A DNA stretch of 64,000 nucleotides from Hyphochytrium catenoides (lineage: Eukaryota; Sar; Hyphochytriomycetes; Hyphochytriales; Hyphochytriaceae). The notes under the pieces are model-generated. The model was not told where the DNA came from and did no database searches. It saw only the letters and a program-made list of their open reading frames with translations. Below, in pieces: positions 24,807 to 37,000 of the stretch; within the stretch, counting starts at the first letter, position 1; each line of letters starts with the position of its first letter. The DNA is taken from the NCBI GenBank assembly GCA_900088475.1, contig FLMG01003519.1:20103-84102 (forward strand). The letters run 5' to 3'. The translations under genes and the position numbers were made by a program.

Positions 24807-25579
24807 CCCTAGTTGGTGAGTGCCCTACTTTTCAGGAGCTTGTGATATGCTTTCTTGGCCCTTGGATACAAGCAATAAGCTTGCCCTAAAATAAAGCAAA
24901 AGCCGTTTACAGACAGATACTCCAGGAGGCCCGTAATAATAACACGCAAGATCCTCCTGTGGCCTTCAATAAGAACCCGACGCAATCCTATCTGGTAACG
25001 GCTAGCCTTAGATTGTCTGTTCTTCGTTCACTGTGTGCCTTTTCAATAGTAGAACTAATCTCTTTCTCACCAAACGAAGAAAAAGAGCTTTCCAGTTCTG
25101 CAGGTGGTACACAGAGCTCCTCCCTTAATAACAGCCGGCCGCTCTGAACAAGTGTCCAGTGGAATGGTGTTGCAAGCAGTTTCCTTGATCTGATTCTTCA
25201 CCGTGCTCAAGATGAAAGGCTGCCGGTAGTGTCTGGGCAGCCATTGCCTCTTATTTCGTCCTAGTAGCAGCACCAGGGTTCAAAATAATAATGGCTATGC
25301 CTCTAGTAGTGAAGCACCTATTGATAGAGGCAACAATATCTTCAAACGCCTAGTAGCTCCAGCAGCATAAAGTTCAGTCCTGGGGTCCATATTAGCTGTT
25401 GCTTGTAGTAGGCACTGTGCCTCTCTTTGGTTTGCCCTCAGTACCTGAGCCGACTGAACCTTGAACAACCATCGTATGCCGCTCTTCCATCTGTGTCACT
25501 ACTCATGTGGCCAACGCTTATTACAAAGAAACACTTGTATGGATTACTCTATGACGTTACGTTATGGCTACAAGGGCTA
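24807..25579. other. Intergenic, HIT promoter side
   Basis: No supportable gene. It holds the upstream region of the HIT gene and the 3' flank of the phosphatase gene. Short frames at 24959-25147 and 25067-25273 lack domain content. Confidence 0.4.
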
Positions 25580-26416
25580 TTATGATATACAGCACGAGCG
25601 GACTATCTGGTCAAGACGAAACTCCTTAGCTAACTCCTCTTCCATCAGCGAGAAATCGACGTCTTCGAATCTCATGTATGATCTCTTTGAGAAGAATCGC
25701 CCGTAATCATACTCGTTTACCGTAGGTTCACCGCGAACAGCGATCTCGTAGTATCGGAGTTGGTCGAAGAATCCGTGGTTCACTGACGCCTCTGGTCTCT
25801 TCTCCTTTACAATACTCAGAGCCTCCCTCAGGCTGAACCTGGCGGGATGGGTAAGGTACGCGATGGCAGCTGTTGGGGACCTCGAGATCCCCTGCTCGCA
25901 GTGTATGAAGACTCGGCCACCGCTGGCTTCAGCCTCGTCGATAAAATATGCAATTTGAGGCATATGCGCTATAATAGCGACATCCTCGGGAACATCCTCG
26001 GATGGGACACGCAAATACTTGAGCGACGCAATGCAAGCACTTGATGCCTTCGTAGGCGAATAAGACGTTGTTGCCATTTCAATAGGCTCATCGTTCTCTG
26101 GGGAGAAGTTACATTCAGCTCCATTTACCGTCAGGACTGTTCCCTTCTCTAGTAAAGTCCTGCTTGCTTCGAAGAAGTTTGGGACCCTCGTGGTCACGTT
26201 AAGCACATGTGAGATACCAAGTTGCCGCAAGAGCTCCCCATCCTTTGCATGGTGTTTTGTTCCCACATATATGCTATCTGTTATCTTCGATGGAGGAAGT
26301 TCACAGGCTCTGTCGCTTCCCATACTGCTGCTGCTTGTTGCGGCTTCTTGCTCTTCTTCGTCGTCTTCGTCGCCCTCGTCAGGGAGTTCAAGAGTTCCAC
26401 TGAACCCTCCGCCCAT
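25580..26416 (-). CDS. Dual-specificity protein phosphatase with N-myristoylation and CaaX motifs
   Basis: An intronless 278-codon gene. The N-terminus MGGGFS fits an N-myristoylation signal (Gly2, Ser6) and is followed by an acidic, Ser-rich stretch. The phosphatase domain begins near residue 44 (ITDSIYVG), with GISHVLNVTTRVPNFF. The signature HCEQGISRS (Cys about 173, Arg about 179) is the HCx5R loop. Asp about 141 in RVPSEDVPED is a candidate general acid. An extra segment of about 30 residues lies before it, compared with compact DSPs. The protein ends CCIS, a CaaX-type prenylation box with two adjacent cysteines like that of PRL phosphatases. Dual lipidation would place it on membranes. 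It is divergent from the RING gene, 680 bp away. Confidence 0.9.
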   Translation of the reverse strand: MGGGFSGTLELPDEGDEDDEEEQEAATSSSSMGSDRACELPPSKITDSIYVGTKHHAKDGELLRQLGISHVLNVTTRVPNFFEASRTLLEKGTVLTVNGAECNFSPENDEPIEMATTSYSPTKASSACIASLKYLRVPSEDVPEDVAIIAHMPQIAYFIDEAEASGGRVFIHCEQGISRSPTAAIAYLTHPARFSLREALSIVKEKRPEASVNHGFFDQLRYYEIAVRGEPTVNEYDYGRFFSKRSYMRFEDVDFSLMEEELAKEFRLDQIVRSCCIS

Positions 26417-27096
26417 GATCTCATAAGCTAAGCAGAGCTCACTGCGTGATCTCGCTGTCCCTGGAACGGGTCTTTTATCGCCATTTTCAGACTGGTTCGG
26501 TCATGGGTTGTGGTCATCATCAGCAACAAGATTTCTATAGGATTATAGGTCACTGCCAAGGCACCCAACAACAGCAACAACGTCTCTGTCTTACTTTTTT
26601 GGCTCTATCAGCTTCACTTTGGCCGAGGATATCGGGAGCCATACATCACTGGGGTAAAGACTTGAGCTTTAATCACTGTGTTCAGCTTGAGATCCCAAGG
26701 TAGGTCTCTGTCGCAGTTTATTCTGTCTCCCTTGCTTGGTGGATGGTTGAGATGATGATGGCCAACAGCAACAGAAAGAGAACACTGGGAGACAGAGACA
26801 CGACGAAAAGTGAAGGCACAGTTTCTTATCCCTTGACATACAGCCGGTTACGGCTAGTGATCCTGGGGAAGCTCTGTAAATAGTTCCAGCAGCAGAGCTT
26901 CATGTTCCTTGCCATCTTGGTTCCAAGGATTATTTGACCGTGCCGTGTTCTCTCCAAAAGGAAGACTGCAGACTGCAGATCTGCATTATCCGGTCTGTTA
27001 GCTTCAGCTCAAACACACTCTTTAAGCCGCTTGACCCACTGACTGCGGTGGAAAGCATGCCTCAGAGCCTGCGCGAAGAAGCGCCACCTCTAGATT
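26417..27096. promoter_or_regulatory. Shared promoter region of divergent phosphatase and RING genes
   Basis: This 680-bp stretch lies between two head-to-head start codons and should contain both promoters. It has a CAA/CAG-rich patch near 26565-26580 but no obvious TATA box or repeat. Co-regulation is possible but not shown. Confidence 0.4.
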
Positions 27097-27898
27097 ATGG
27101 GGAACTCGGCTAGTGCCCCCACCGACAACCAGCATAGAGTCGACAGGAGGCGTGCGGAACCATCGAGGTGTGATCCGATGCCGTTATCCACTTGCTGTAT
27201 ATGGCCACACTTACCCTAATGCTGCCCGCCCGCCTCTAGTTATGAAGACCATTCATTACCTGCCAATCCCTTTTCATGTGAGTAATCCTTTGGGGTTTAG
27301 TCACTGTTCTTCGGCACTTGAAAGCCGTTTTGTTGTGACTTACAGCTAACTCGACGGTCTTGAAAATGTAGCTCGGAGCCTCTTTAGCGCACCACGACAT
27401 GAAGGCCCAGTCTCGAGAAATGCAGTTTACGATGGAGAATTGGGGGTCGGTAGTCTGGAGGGACGTGTGCCGCAGCCCCGGCATGTATCCCTCGAAGGAC
27501 CCTCCACGAGGCTAGAAAACAATGGACTGGAGCCGGGGATTAAGCTTCTACAAGTGCCTTACAGTACGATGATGGCGGTTGAAACTCAAGCCAACACCGC
27601 CAAGGGAGTAGCAGTTTTGCCTTGTCATCTCTACAGGCCTTCAACAAATTCAACTCCAGATCGGGCCGCTTCCGGAAATGGTGATGGGTACAATCAATGC
27701 GTCATATGTCTAGGACGTTTTAAGGAGGGAGACCGCTTATGCCGGATGCCGTGTCTGCATACTTTCCATCAGGCTTGCTTATTGCAATGGCTCTCTCGCC
27801 ACTCTGCTTGTCCACTTTGCAACAATGAAGTCCAGAAACTGCTGCAGGAAGAAGAGCGGTTAACCCAGCCGCCTAACTCATCCGCAGGTGTATCCTAG
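27097..27898 (+). CDS. RING-H2 finger protein with N-myristoylation motif
   Basis: Three exons. Exon 1 starts at ATG 27097 and encodes MGNSASAPTDN. It ends TCG AG|gtgtga and splices after cctctag (27239) to a mini-exon reading YEDHSLPANPFS. This joins after tgtag (27371) to SRSLFSAPRHEG, and the last exon then runs open to the stop. Both introns carry CTAAT or CTAAC before the acceptor. MGNSAS is a strong N-myristoylation match (Gly2, Ser6). The C-terminal RING-H2 is CVICLGRFKEGDRLCRMPCL, then HTFHQAC, then CPLC (C3H2C3). Family knowledge: such proteins are E3 ubiquitin ligases, so a membrane-anchored E3 is inferred. Substrates are unknown. It is divergent from the phosphatase gene. Confidence 0.85.
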
Positions 27899-28039
27899 CG
27901 GACTGACTAACCGTCGGCTGGCGCTCTCTATACGTCTCTCTCGTTCTTCCTGTTCAATAACACCTTGTAAGATAGCTATTTTATTCAGTTGGGGGCTGCT
28001 TTTATAAATTAATACTTGGAAAAGGATGAGGAGCAAATG

Positions 28040-31000
28040 CTACCCAGACTCTCCTTTCTCATCAGTGATTTTCTTCATCACCTTTGTCTGAGACACTTGC
28101 TTCTCCCACAAATCAAGCGTGAGATCTTCTAGTGCGCTATCCTCGGCACCTTTGAAGTAGAAACGGTCGTGATGCATCCTCTGTAACGTTGGGTCAGGAG
28201 CTGCTAGCTGAGCAGCTCCGCCGGTCTTCTCCAGTGCTTCAATCGTCTGAGCTAATCGATACATCTTGGAGATGTACTTCCTCATGCGAAGAGTGCAAGG
28301 TATATGTGGCATCAGACTCTTGCCTGACAGAACCATTTCATTGCCTTCTCGAATCATATCTCGACCTTGAGATAGCCTTGCCTGATTCTCACTTATGAGC
28401 TTTTGTAGAGCCTTGGCCTGTGTCATCCCTAACACTGAGACATCAATGTAATAGACTCCGTTATTATATGCGGGAATCGTGTTCAGGGCTTTTTGGGCTT
28501 CATCGATTACTTCTTCTCCCTTCATAACTAGCAGTTTGCCTTCTTCAATTAGCTTTTGGCCTGACAGTAGACATAGATGAGAAATTGAGATCTTCGACCA
28601 CCCACAGAGAACCGGTACAACCGACAAAACTTCCCACCTTTGCTGCCATCTTTAGAAAGGTGAACTAGCCCTCGTGTCCTGGCCTCAAAGACCCATTTTC
28701 CGATTCCAAGAATGACATGGAAGTTCTCAAAACCCGGTGGTAGCCGCCGAGCGTTGCGGTACAGCCTTCGTGCTAGATTCTGAGACTGATAGAGAGCTTG
28801 CCGAACGTCCGCTGTCCGCATCCGCAACATGTGTGCAAAGTGTACGTCTGAGATCTACGGAGGAAAGTGCGAGTCTTTAGTAAAAGCTTTGCAGTGGCTT
28901 GGACCTGACAGTATAGATAGGTCGGACAGGACTTTTTAAAATTTAGGGGTAGCATATCGAGAAAGTAAGCCCACTAGCCATTGCCGAGGTAACCGCTGAC
29001 AAGGGTTGTCAAGGAGGAGAATTAGGAAGAGAAGCCATTGCCCAAATTTCATCGAACCTTTGATTGATAGTCAACTCCGTCCTCCCAGTTCTCGGCGGAC
29101 ACTGCACTGCTGGAAGACCCCTCACTGCTGCTGCTGTAGACTGTGGTAGTCTCATCTCCTTCTTTGCTAGCCTTTCCTCCTGATATTCCTCTCTCCTTCT
29201 GTTGCATGGTCCAGCAGCTTTGAAGAATGTTACCGTGAAAGGAACGGCGGATAATGACGCCCAAAGCGCTAATAGCGTATGCACTTTCCCAGGTGCTGAA
29301 ACCAATTACGGCGTCAGAGCTTGGGTCATCGCCAAACACTTGGTACGTGCCGTCTCTTGGTGCCTGAGAAGGGTGAAGGTAATGATACAAACGTTAGGCC
29401 ACATAAACAGCTGATTGGCACAGAGTTTGTGCCAATTAACTACTGATTGAAAAAGCCATGACTTAAGTTCCTTTCGGGGTAACAACAGGAATCGGGACCG
29501 CCACGTATCGCTCTTAATTCTTGCTTCGCCTGCCACAACTCTCTGCTTTGTATAGCTCTTCTGTTCACCAGTTCTCACTGACCTGACCAAACCACTGACT
29601 CTGGTGACCTCCGTCTGTCATAAATCGGATGCCAACCGGCGTTCCATCTAGGCAAACGTCTACTCGCACCACGATCTCTAACTCAGGAGCCTCAAATCGG
29701 TGCTCAGTGCCGTAAGCCCGGCCTTAACGAAAGGATGAAGCAGTGGATTTATTGTCGGAGATAGCTATTGAGTGAGTAGTGTAACTTCAGCTTACCAGCC
29801 AAGAAACCTTTGAATTGACATCCACCAGCTCTGTACCAGCACTGAATACCCTCCAATCGCTCCTTGAAGAAAAGGGAGACAGCGGTCAAATGAGCTACCG
29901 GACTGGGATCCACATCCTCCCGATAGTCTCCTTCAGTTCTGCCACAGGGCGGAAGCTTAAGTAGCTGGAGACATAGTAGAACGTGTGCGTTAGGAGCTGG
30001 CTGAGAAGGAGGCATATATACCCAGTACGTGGGGTACGACCTTGTACATTGGAGCGAAGCGCTCCTCAAATGCCGTAAAAAGTAGTCTTCTTTCTAGCCT
30101 CAACCTCTCGCCAACCTCCTCTCCCCATCGTTCAAGCAGATTCTTCATTGTAGGGTGGCGCCGATTTAATCTCTGTCTGTAGGCCGCCCTCCATCGTGAG
30201 AACTTTGAGATTCTAGAGGAATAGAGACCCCGATCGAAGAAGACAACAGCATCGGAGAGTAGAGAGAGATCATGCGATAACCGTTTATCCATAAAAGCAC
30301 GCACAGCATGCCTCTCTGTAATCGTGTATTGAGGCTTCAGGTGCAACTTTAGCGCATAAAAGATCCGCTGAAGAACGCGAAGCTTAGCCCTGACGTAGAA
30401 GTGTTAGTCTATCATTTTGCCTATCCGGCGTTCTCGGATGTGATCCCTCTCATAATGGATTTGCCGTGCTCTAACATTTGCTATGTCAGTTTTTCCCACC
30501 TCCTTCTGCAGTATTTAATCCTTATAATTCGTTCTCGAGCTCTGGCTTTTTGATTACCTTGTCCTGTTGGTCTCAATTATTTTGCGTCTGATCCTCTTTC
30601 TCTGGCACGTCTCCACCCATCGAAGGAAGATCCCCTTCTCATCTTGTCCTAAGCTCTGATATGTGGCTTCCACACCCTGAGGCCGAGTGTCTGTCTTGAG
30701 ATAGCCGCTAAAGAGCCCTAACAGGTACTGCCAGACGAGGTGGGAAGAGTTGTGTCACGGGATGATTGGGAATTGGATAAGGGTCAACGATATAAGGTGT
30801 TGAGCAAAGGAAGAATGATACGCGGAACCTCAACTTCATCTACTCTTACCCTTCTTCTCCTAAGCTCTTTAGGCAAGTTGGGCGAGGCATACTTATGCCT
30901 CTCTTTAACCCAGAGCAGCCAGCGAGAGAAGATACCCCACTTTTGCTTTAGGGTGTGAAAGAGAGGCATTCCACGTAGGAGGTATCTATGGCGGGCGCAA

Positions 31001-34000
31001 ATCTTGAGCCAGTGCCGTAGCTGAGCCCGGTTCCTAAGAGGGATAGAACTGTTTGCAGAGGAGAGAGGTAGAGATTGGTTGAGTAGCGAGTTCGTACGCG
31101 GAGGTGAAGCATGTAGTTTGAACGGGAAGTTTGTGACCAGCGATGTCGAAAAGAATGAGAGACAGACACGAACGCCTATGGCTAGAATTCCTCCGCTCCC
31201 TTCTCCGCCGTTCCCTAAAGTCTTAACTTTTGGCACCCTATTTGCCGAACGTCTCCGTGCCCCAGTCCTATATAACCTTTCGTTGACTCCATCCTTTAAA
31301 GAATCTTAACTTTGTTCTCACCCTTGGTTTGCACTTACTATTTTGTCTCTATAATGTAGAATCTCCAAGCCCTGAGGACAGCTTTCAGGGTTCTCTCCTT
31401 ACACTGCTCCTGCAGGCCTTGAAATACTTTATCCATCGCGTCATGCAGTACAACGGCGCGGTTTACGTAGAGCTGTGTGACGAAAGCGGATGAAGATCAG
31501 ACAGTGATCTAAGGTTAGGACCAAGTTGAAGATTGAGGTTCACGGCCGACTAAGGCACTGGATAAGTACGTTGACAGGCGCGCGACCCAGCCAACCCAGG
31601 GCAAGGATCGATAGGTATAAAATACGAACAGGGACGCCTTGGAAAAAGCAAATAACGGAGACGAAAGGCTATGCGAAGCAGGAGTGAACCCTTACTCTTT
31701 TGCCCACATCTTGAACAGCTCGCACTGTGCTCTGCGTGTTCTGCTCCTTTGCTTGGAGCAGAGTTGTTTCTGCCTGAAGAACTTGTTCGCGTTCTTTCTG
31801 CTGTAAGCCCAGACGGAGCTGTAGGTGCTCCCCTTCTCCCTTAACGGCCTGGACCTGCTCCTTTGCTTGTTGTGTCTGTTCTCTAACCTTTGTTGTTCCT
31901 ACGGAGAGATTATCGGAGATGTGATCAAGGAAGGAGACCCACACACAGAAGATAGGCAAGGCGTTTCATATTAGAGCTAACCGCCCAATCAGGTAGAAGC
32001 CATAAAAAGAAAAAGATGAAAGAATCGAGTCTTTAAGGTACTGAGCGAGGTAGGAGCAACCCTGGAAGCAGAATGACCACCGGCAGTCCCACGGAATCCT
32101 TGGCGGCTGACTGAGTGGACACTAGAAAGTGCAAAGGTCTTGGTTACCTTCTCGACGCCAGCGCTCATCCATCTGCCATTCCTCCAGGTGCCTCTGCTTG
32201 GAATCGATAGAGGACTCTCCTCCTTGTTGCCTGATAATCTTGACCTTGTATTGTTGTCGTACGGTAGACGGATCGGCGCTAAAGGGCTTCAGGGTCTTTG
32301 TAAAAGAAATTGACGATGACGAATGATTAGTGTTTAGAAACTGAGCCTCTGGGGAATAAGAGTGCCGAGAAACACGAAGATGGAAGAGGAAGACTCTGTA
32401 TCTTGCTCTGTAAATAGCTAGCAAACTTCTCACTCTTTTTGTTTTTGAGATCTTGGACCAATGGCTGAAGAACTCCCTGGAGGCTTTCTTTCGCCAATAG
32501 GTATCAGCTTTCTTTCGATTTCTTCGCCTCACTACATTGTCCCTCATGCCTTGGAATAGACTGAGCGCAATGCGTACAATTCTCGCTCTCTAGTTGGGAA
32601 AGACGATAGAATTATCGAAGGTTAGGGTTAGAGACAGACATTCAGATGTGTTGAATAGAGGTGTACAAGAAACCTAGGAAAGCTCTGGTCAAGACGATCT
32701 CCCAGGCGATGGTGGACTCTGAAAGGGGATACTAAGAAAGGGGCCAGCTGGAGTAGGCACCTTACCGTGAAGCGAATTATAAACTTCTGGACTTTTGTAT
32801 AGAGCTTGTGCACGGCTAAGAAGGAAGCTTGCGAGGAAAGACCTCTCTCTGGCCACCAAAACTTTTCCATTGCTGGCTGGATTAGAGGCACCGGTTGGCG
32901 GTAGAAAATCTCCTTCAAGTGAGTTTTGGATATCCGCGCACAGTTCTTGCGGCAGTCCAAAAGATATCTGCATGGGCAGTGAGAAATCAACATAAGTCCG
33001 ACAGCCTGCAACCGCGTCTGCAGCGTCCCAGATCTTTGTGTTGATTGAGTTATATAAGGCTTCCCTCCCGAAGGGTATCAACTGGTATACTGGATACTTC
33101 TCTACCCCCTCCTGCTCAGTGACGCCTGGATAGAGTCTTTCGATTGGCATCCAGTTTGTTGGCACTCTTTATCACCATCTCCAGTGCGCTATCTTCTCTC
33201 TCCTCCTTCAACCCTCTTCTTCCTCTCATAGTCGTTGCACCTCATACCTCAGATTATAAAAGATTTCGGAGCAAATGCGCAAATAGTTCTTCTGAGTGTA
33301 CTGATTCCACGCCTACATTTATAAGCCGTAAATGACGTCAGATACGGCTGGCGAACAAGTTGTCAATACGAGAACAAGGTAGTACTTAGGCGATCAGAGC
33401 TATTGACGCCGCCTCTCAAGCCAAGTGGAGATCAAGTTTCATAAATATGGAGCTGGAAGGACTACCAAATCGACCAATGAGTGAGTCAAGAGCCAGGCGC
33501 AGAGGGCCTAAAGGATAGGCGCCGGAGGTGAGGCTAGATAATAAACACCTACCTTCTTAGAAGCCACGGACTGTATGGCCCTGCGCCGCCAGACCACAAG
33601 GAATATCTTCAGCTGATGCCTCCGCACAACAGTATGATAGAACTTCTTTGCACGATTCTTTTTCTCAATCTGTAGCACGTGCATAGGTCCCATAAGCGTG
33701 AGATGCGCGCTTCGGGAAGTCGAGGGACGTGAACAAGGACTCACCTTCCTCATCAGCACGACCCGCATCGCCCTGAAGTGTCGCAGAAGCTGGTACGTGT
33801 TCCAGAGTCTGACGGCGAACTTCGCCTTTCTCCGAACACGAACGGCGAAGTTTGCTTCCCTTCGCCATACATGAAACGGCCAGAAAAGGGAGCGGAACAG
33901 GAAACGCTTCCGAAGGACGTACTGGGAACAGCAGAGGACAGACTTTGTTAGACCCTGGGGCTTACGCCTAGAAAGTGGTGCCAACCACCGCTTGAACGCC

Positions 34001-37000
34001 GAAGGCCGGTGTTCAGAATCTTGAAGTCGGTGTATCTTCTAAGAGGCTTGAGTATCCTAATACCAAGGTCCTGACGCATTCCGCATTCCTCTTTTGTATC
34101 GTATTGTACCTTAGTGTGCGCTCTCCAGGCAACCACTTTTCTGAGTACGTAGTGGTTCATAAGCTTCTGTCGTGCGCAGCTATTTTTGAAAAGCCAGAGC
34201 CATTCTCTCAGCCTGTTTGCTTTGCTTTCTCGGTGGAAGGAGATAAGACGGCTAGTAAACTGCCGCAACTTATACCCACGGTAGAATGTTTGAATCCGGA
34301 CTGCTGCGCAATGGTAGAACGCGGTGAACGCCTGCATTGAGAATCAATGGCAGAAGTTCACCATACTAATGTTATTCAAAAGAAGAGAGTGGGATGCATT
34401 GGATATTGAGGTGCGCACAAGAGAAAGCCATCAGAACGAGGAGTCATGAGATGCATATCTAGCTTTTCCTTCTCGGGGGAATAACAGGCCAGTGAGTCTA
34501 CCTTAAGAAGCTCTTCTTGGTGTTGGTTGATAGAGCCTCCTTTTTGTATAAAATGCTCCTTCATCAGCCCGAAGATGAGAGAAAGCATTGTCTTCCCTTT
34601 CTTCTTCGCCTGAAGTCGCATCAATTCCTCGATTTCAAGCTCTCTCTCCTCCTCATCATCTCCAGCTGCTTCTTCTTCTTTCATCGATGCTTTGGCGCTT
34701 TTCTTTTCGTGCTTCGTAGACCTGAGATCTGCTTTCTTTGCTTTCGAGAGACATTCTTTTGCCTCCGACTCTTTCCTTTGCCGGTACACCTCCCAGTCAA
34801 CAGTGCAGGACTTTCTAGGAAGACAGATCAGGTCAGAAAGCACGAGCGAAGCATCGTACAGTCGCCATCATGCTCCTCTCTTTCTACTCCCAAGCTCTCA
34901 GCTTTGTTAATATGCTCATCTTAGTGTTCTGCTCTCCTGAGGTCACATTCAAGCGATACATCCTCGGGCCCGCGTACCTGATACTTTCTCTTGCACCTCT
35001 CCATCCCTGGGGATGCGTTGCGTTAAGCTTTGGAGCCAGATAGTCGATGGAGTCGAAGACGTCCATTAAAGAGTCGGCGGAAACCTTCACGTGCAATACC
35101 CCATCCACGATGAAGGCTAGGGCAAAGGACCATAGTAAGCGCGGGGTGAGAAGGGATATCAAGGGCGTAAAATAAGCCAAAAAGAATCTGTACAGAAGTG
35201 CCTGGGATCGGAGATAGTTATGTCAAAAGCGAAGTCAGTCGTGCAACCGATTTGAGGCTCCATTTCACTTTGTTAGAAGGCGGCAGTCCGCGGAATGTGT
35301 AGGTAAGTGGAAATGATGTGAACAGGACAGTTCCTGGGTCTACCTTCCCCAATAGGACGGAACAGGGCCAGCTCTATCTCTTCCTCATCGTCGACACTGC
35401 TTATTTCCTCCTCTCCAAGGCCAGATGTGGTCTCCTCTTCTTCCCCGCTGCTTTCCCCTCTGTCGGTCTGCCTCGCAGAATACGCCTTGGAACTCGGCTC
35501 CGCGCAGTCTCCTCCGTCAACCCCGACCGTCCTCGTGGCTATCGTTGACTGCTGTAGCGCAGAACCTCCGTCTTCTACCTCCTTCATGCCCTTTCTCAAC
35601 CTTGGATTCTTGACTCCATTACGTAGGAAAAGGCCTTTGAAAACCTGGGGCATCATATGAGAAATGGATAAAGGGCTATCTTGGTGGTTCTGGTTGACCA
35701 GCGACTTATTGCGCTAGTATCTCTCCTTCATCCTCAAGGTATTGCTATTTTGCAGCCCCTTGCCCCTTTCGCTCCACCGTCACAACCTAACCTCCTCCGC
35801 TAAGCTTTTTGGCTCTGTCCGGAAACTCACCTCGTGGTGGACTGCCATGTCATTAATGCCTTCTTCCCGCAGTCGCACCCGCAGCTTTGTCAATGCTTGG
35901 CTAGTTGTTACTTCTGATTCCGTCCATCTTGCTCTCTTTCCTTCCACAGCAGTGTGTTCCCCTCCTTCCTCAAGAGCATAGAGAGCATCCGCTATAATGG
36001 TGCCGCAGTGTCTGTAGACATCGTTCTGATAGAACTTTGCCAAGTCAAGGATTATCCTTCCCATTTCCTTTCTAGTAAGGCTTACGGGAGGACTATAAAG
36101 AATAAGGAGGAGGTGGGATAGAGAAAGGACTCGTTTGGTCGACAGGGACGGAGGAGATTCCCAGGCTGCTATGAGGTTAGAGAGTGGCTTCACATTCGCC
36201 ATCGACATTGCTCGCTGGCCATTTTGCACAACAGTTGTAGTCTTTCGCCTGAGTCCTATCCTTTCTGTCTCGTGCTCTGCTTTGCTTCGTTCTGCTAAGT
36301 CTGAAGCCTCAAAGGCCTTATTGATCACTGGAGCAGCTGCTCGAACTTTTCTGAGCATGTGCTGTCGCGCGTACTGGTACAAGTCCCGTAACTTTTCCTT
36401 GATCTTTCTCCTTGGCTTTTGTGGCCAAAGCCTAGATAGATACTCCATGTCGACGATATGGCTCTGGTCGTATGAGAGAGTGACAAGAATGTAAGGCAAG
36501 ACGCCAAGGATATCTTCGTCAGCCTTATTAGACCCATATGAACGAGAACAAGCAGGAAGTTCAGTTGACCGAAGAAAAGCGAGGTTGAAACAGATGACGC
36601 TGAAGACCACTCTGCGGAGGTCGGCTACAGAGTTGGTAGGTCAGAGCAGGGTGGGAATCATATTTGTGGATGGACGGAAGAGAGTGGAAGGGAAACCGCC
36701 ACTGAAAGCGAACCATCCACTTATAGGGTATCGGGAAAGTGCCTGACCTCCTCCTCCCTCGACGAGAGCGACACATTGCGACTCTGATGTGAGGGTCCTA
36801 CGGATGGTAGTCCTAAGAGAGAACTTTCTTGAAGGCTCAGCAGAAAGTTGTGAAGATCCTCATCAAGCGTCTTAACGGCTCCAGCAGCCAGCATCTGCTC
36901 CACATCTGCCAACGTAAGAGCGGGGCCCAAACCAATGTTCGCCTGGTGGTGTAAAGAGGATTCAAATCGATAAGATCATATGGCCTATGGTTTAGGACGG

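Noticed and set aside
31330-31360. Stop codon TAG as the end of a separate gene inside the giant locus
   Set aside because: The stop spans a canonical donor (TA|gtaagt), and acceptor aaacag restores the frame into the next Sfi1-like repeat, so an intron is the better reading.
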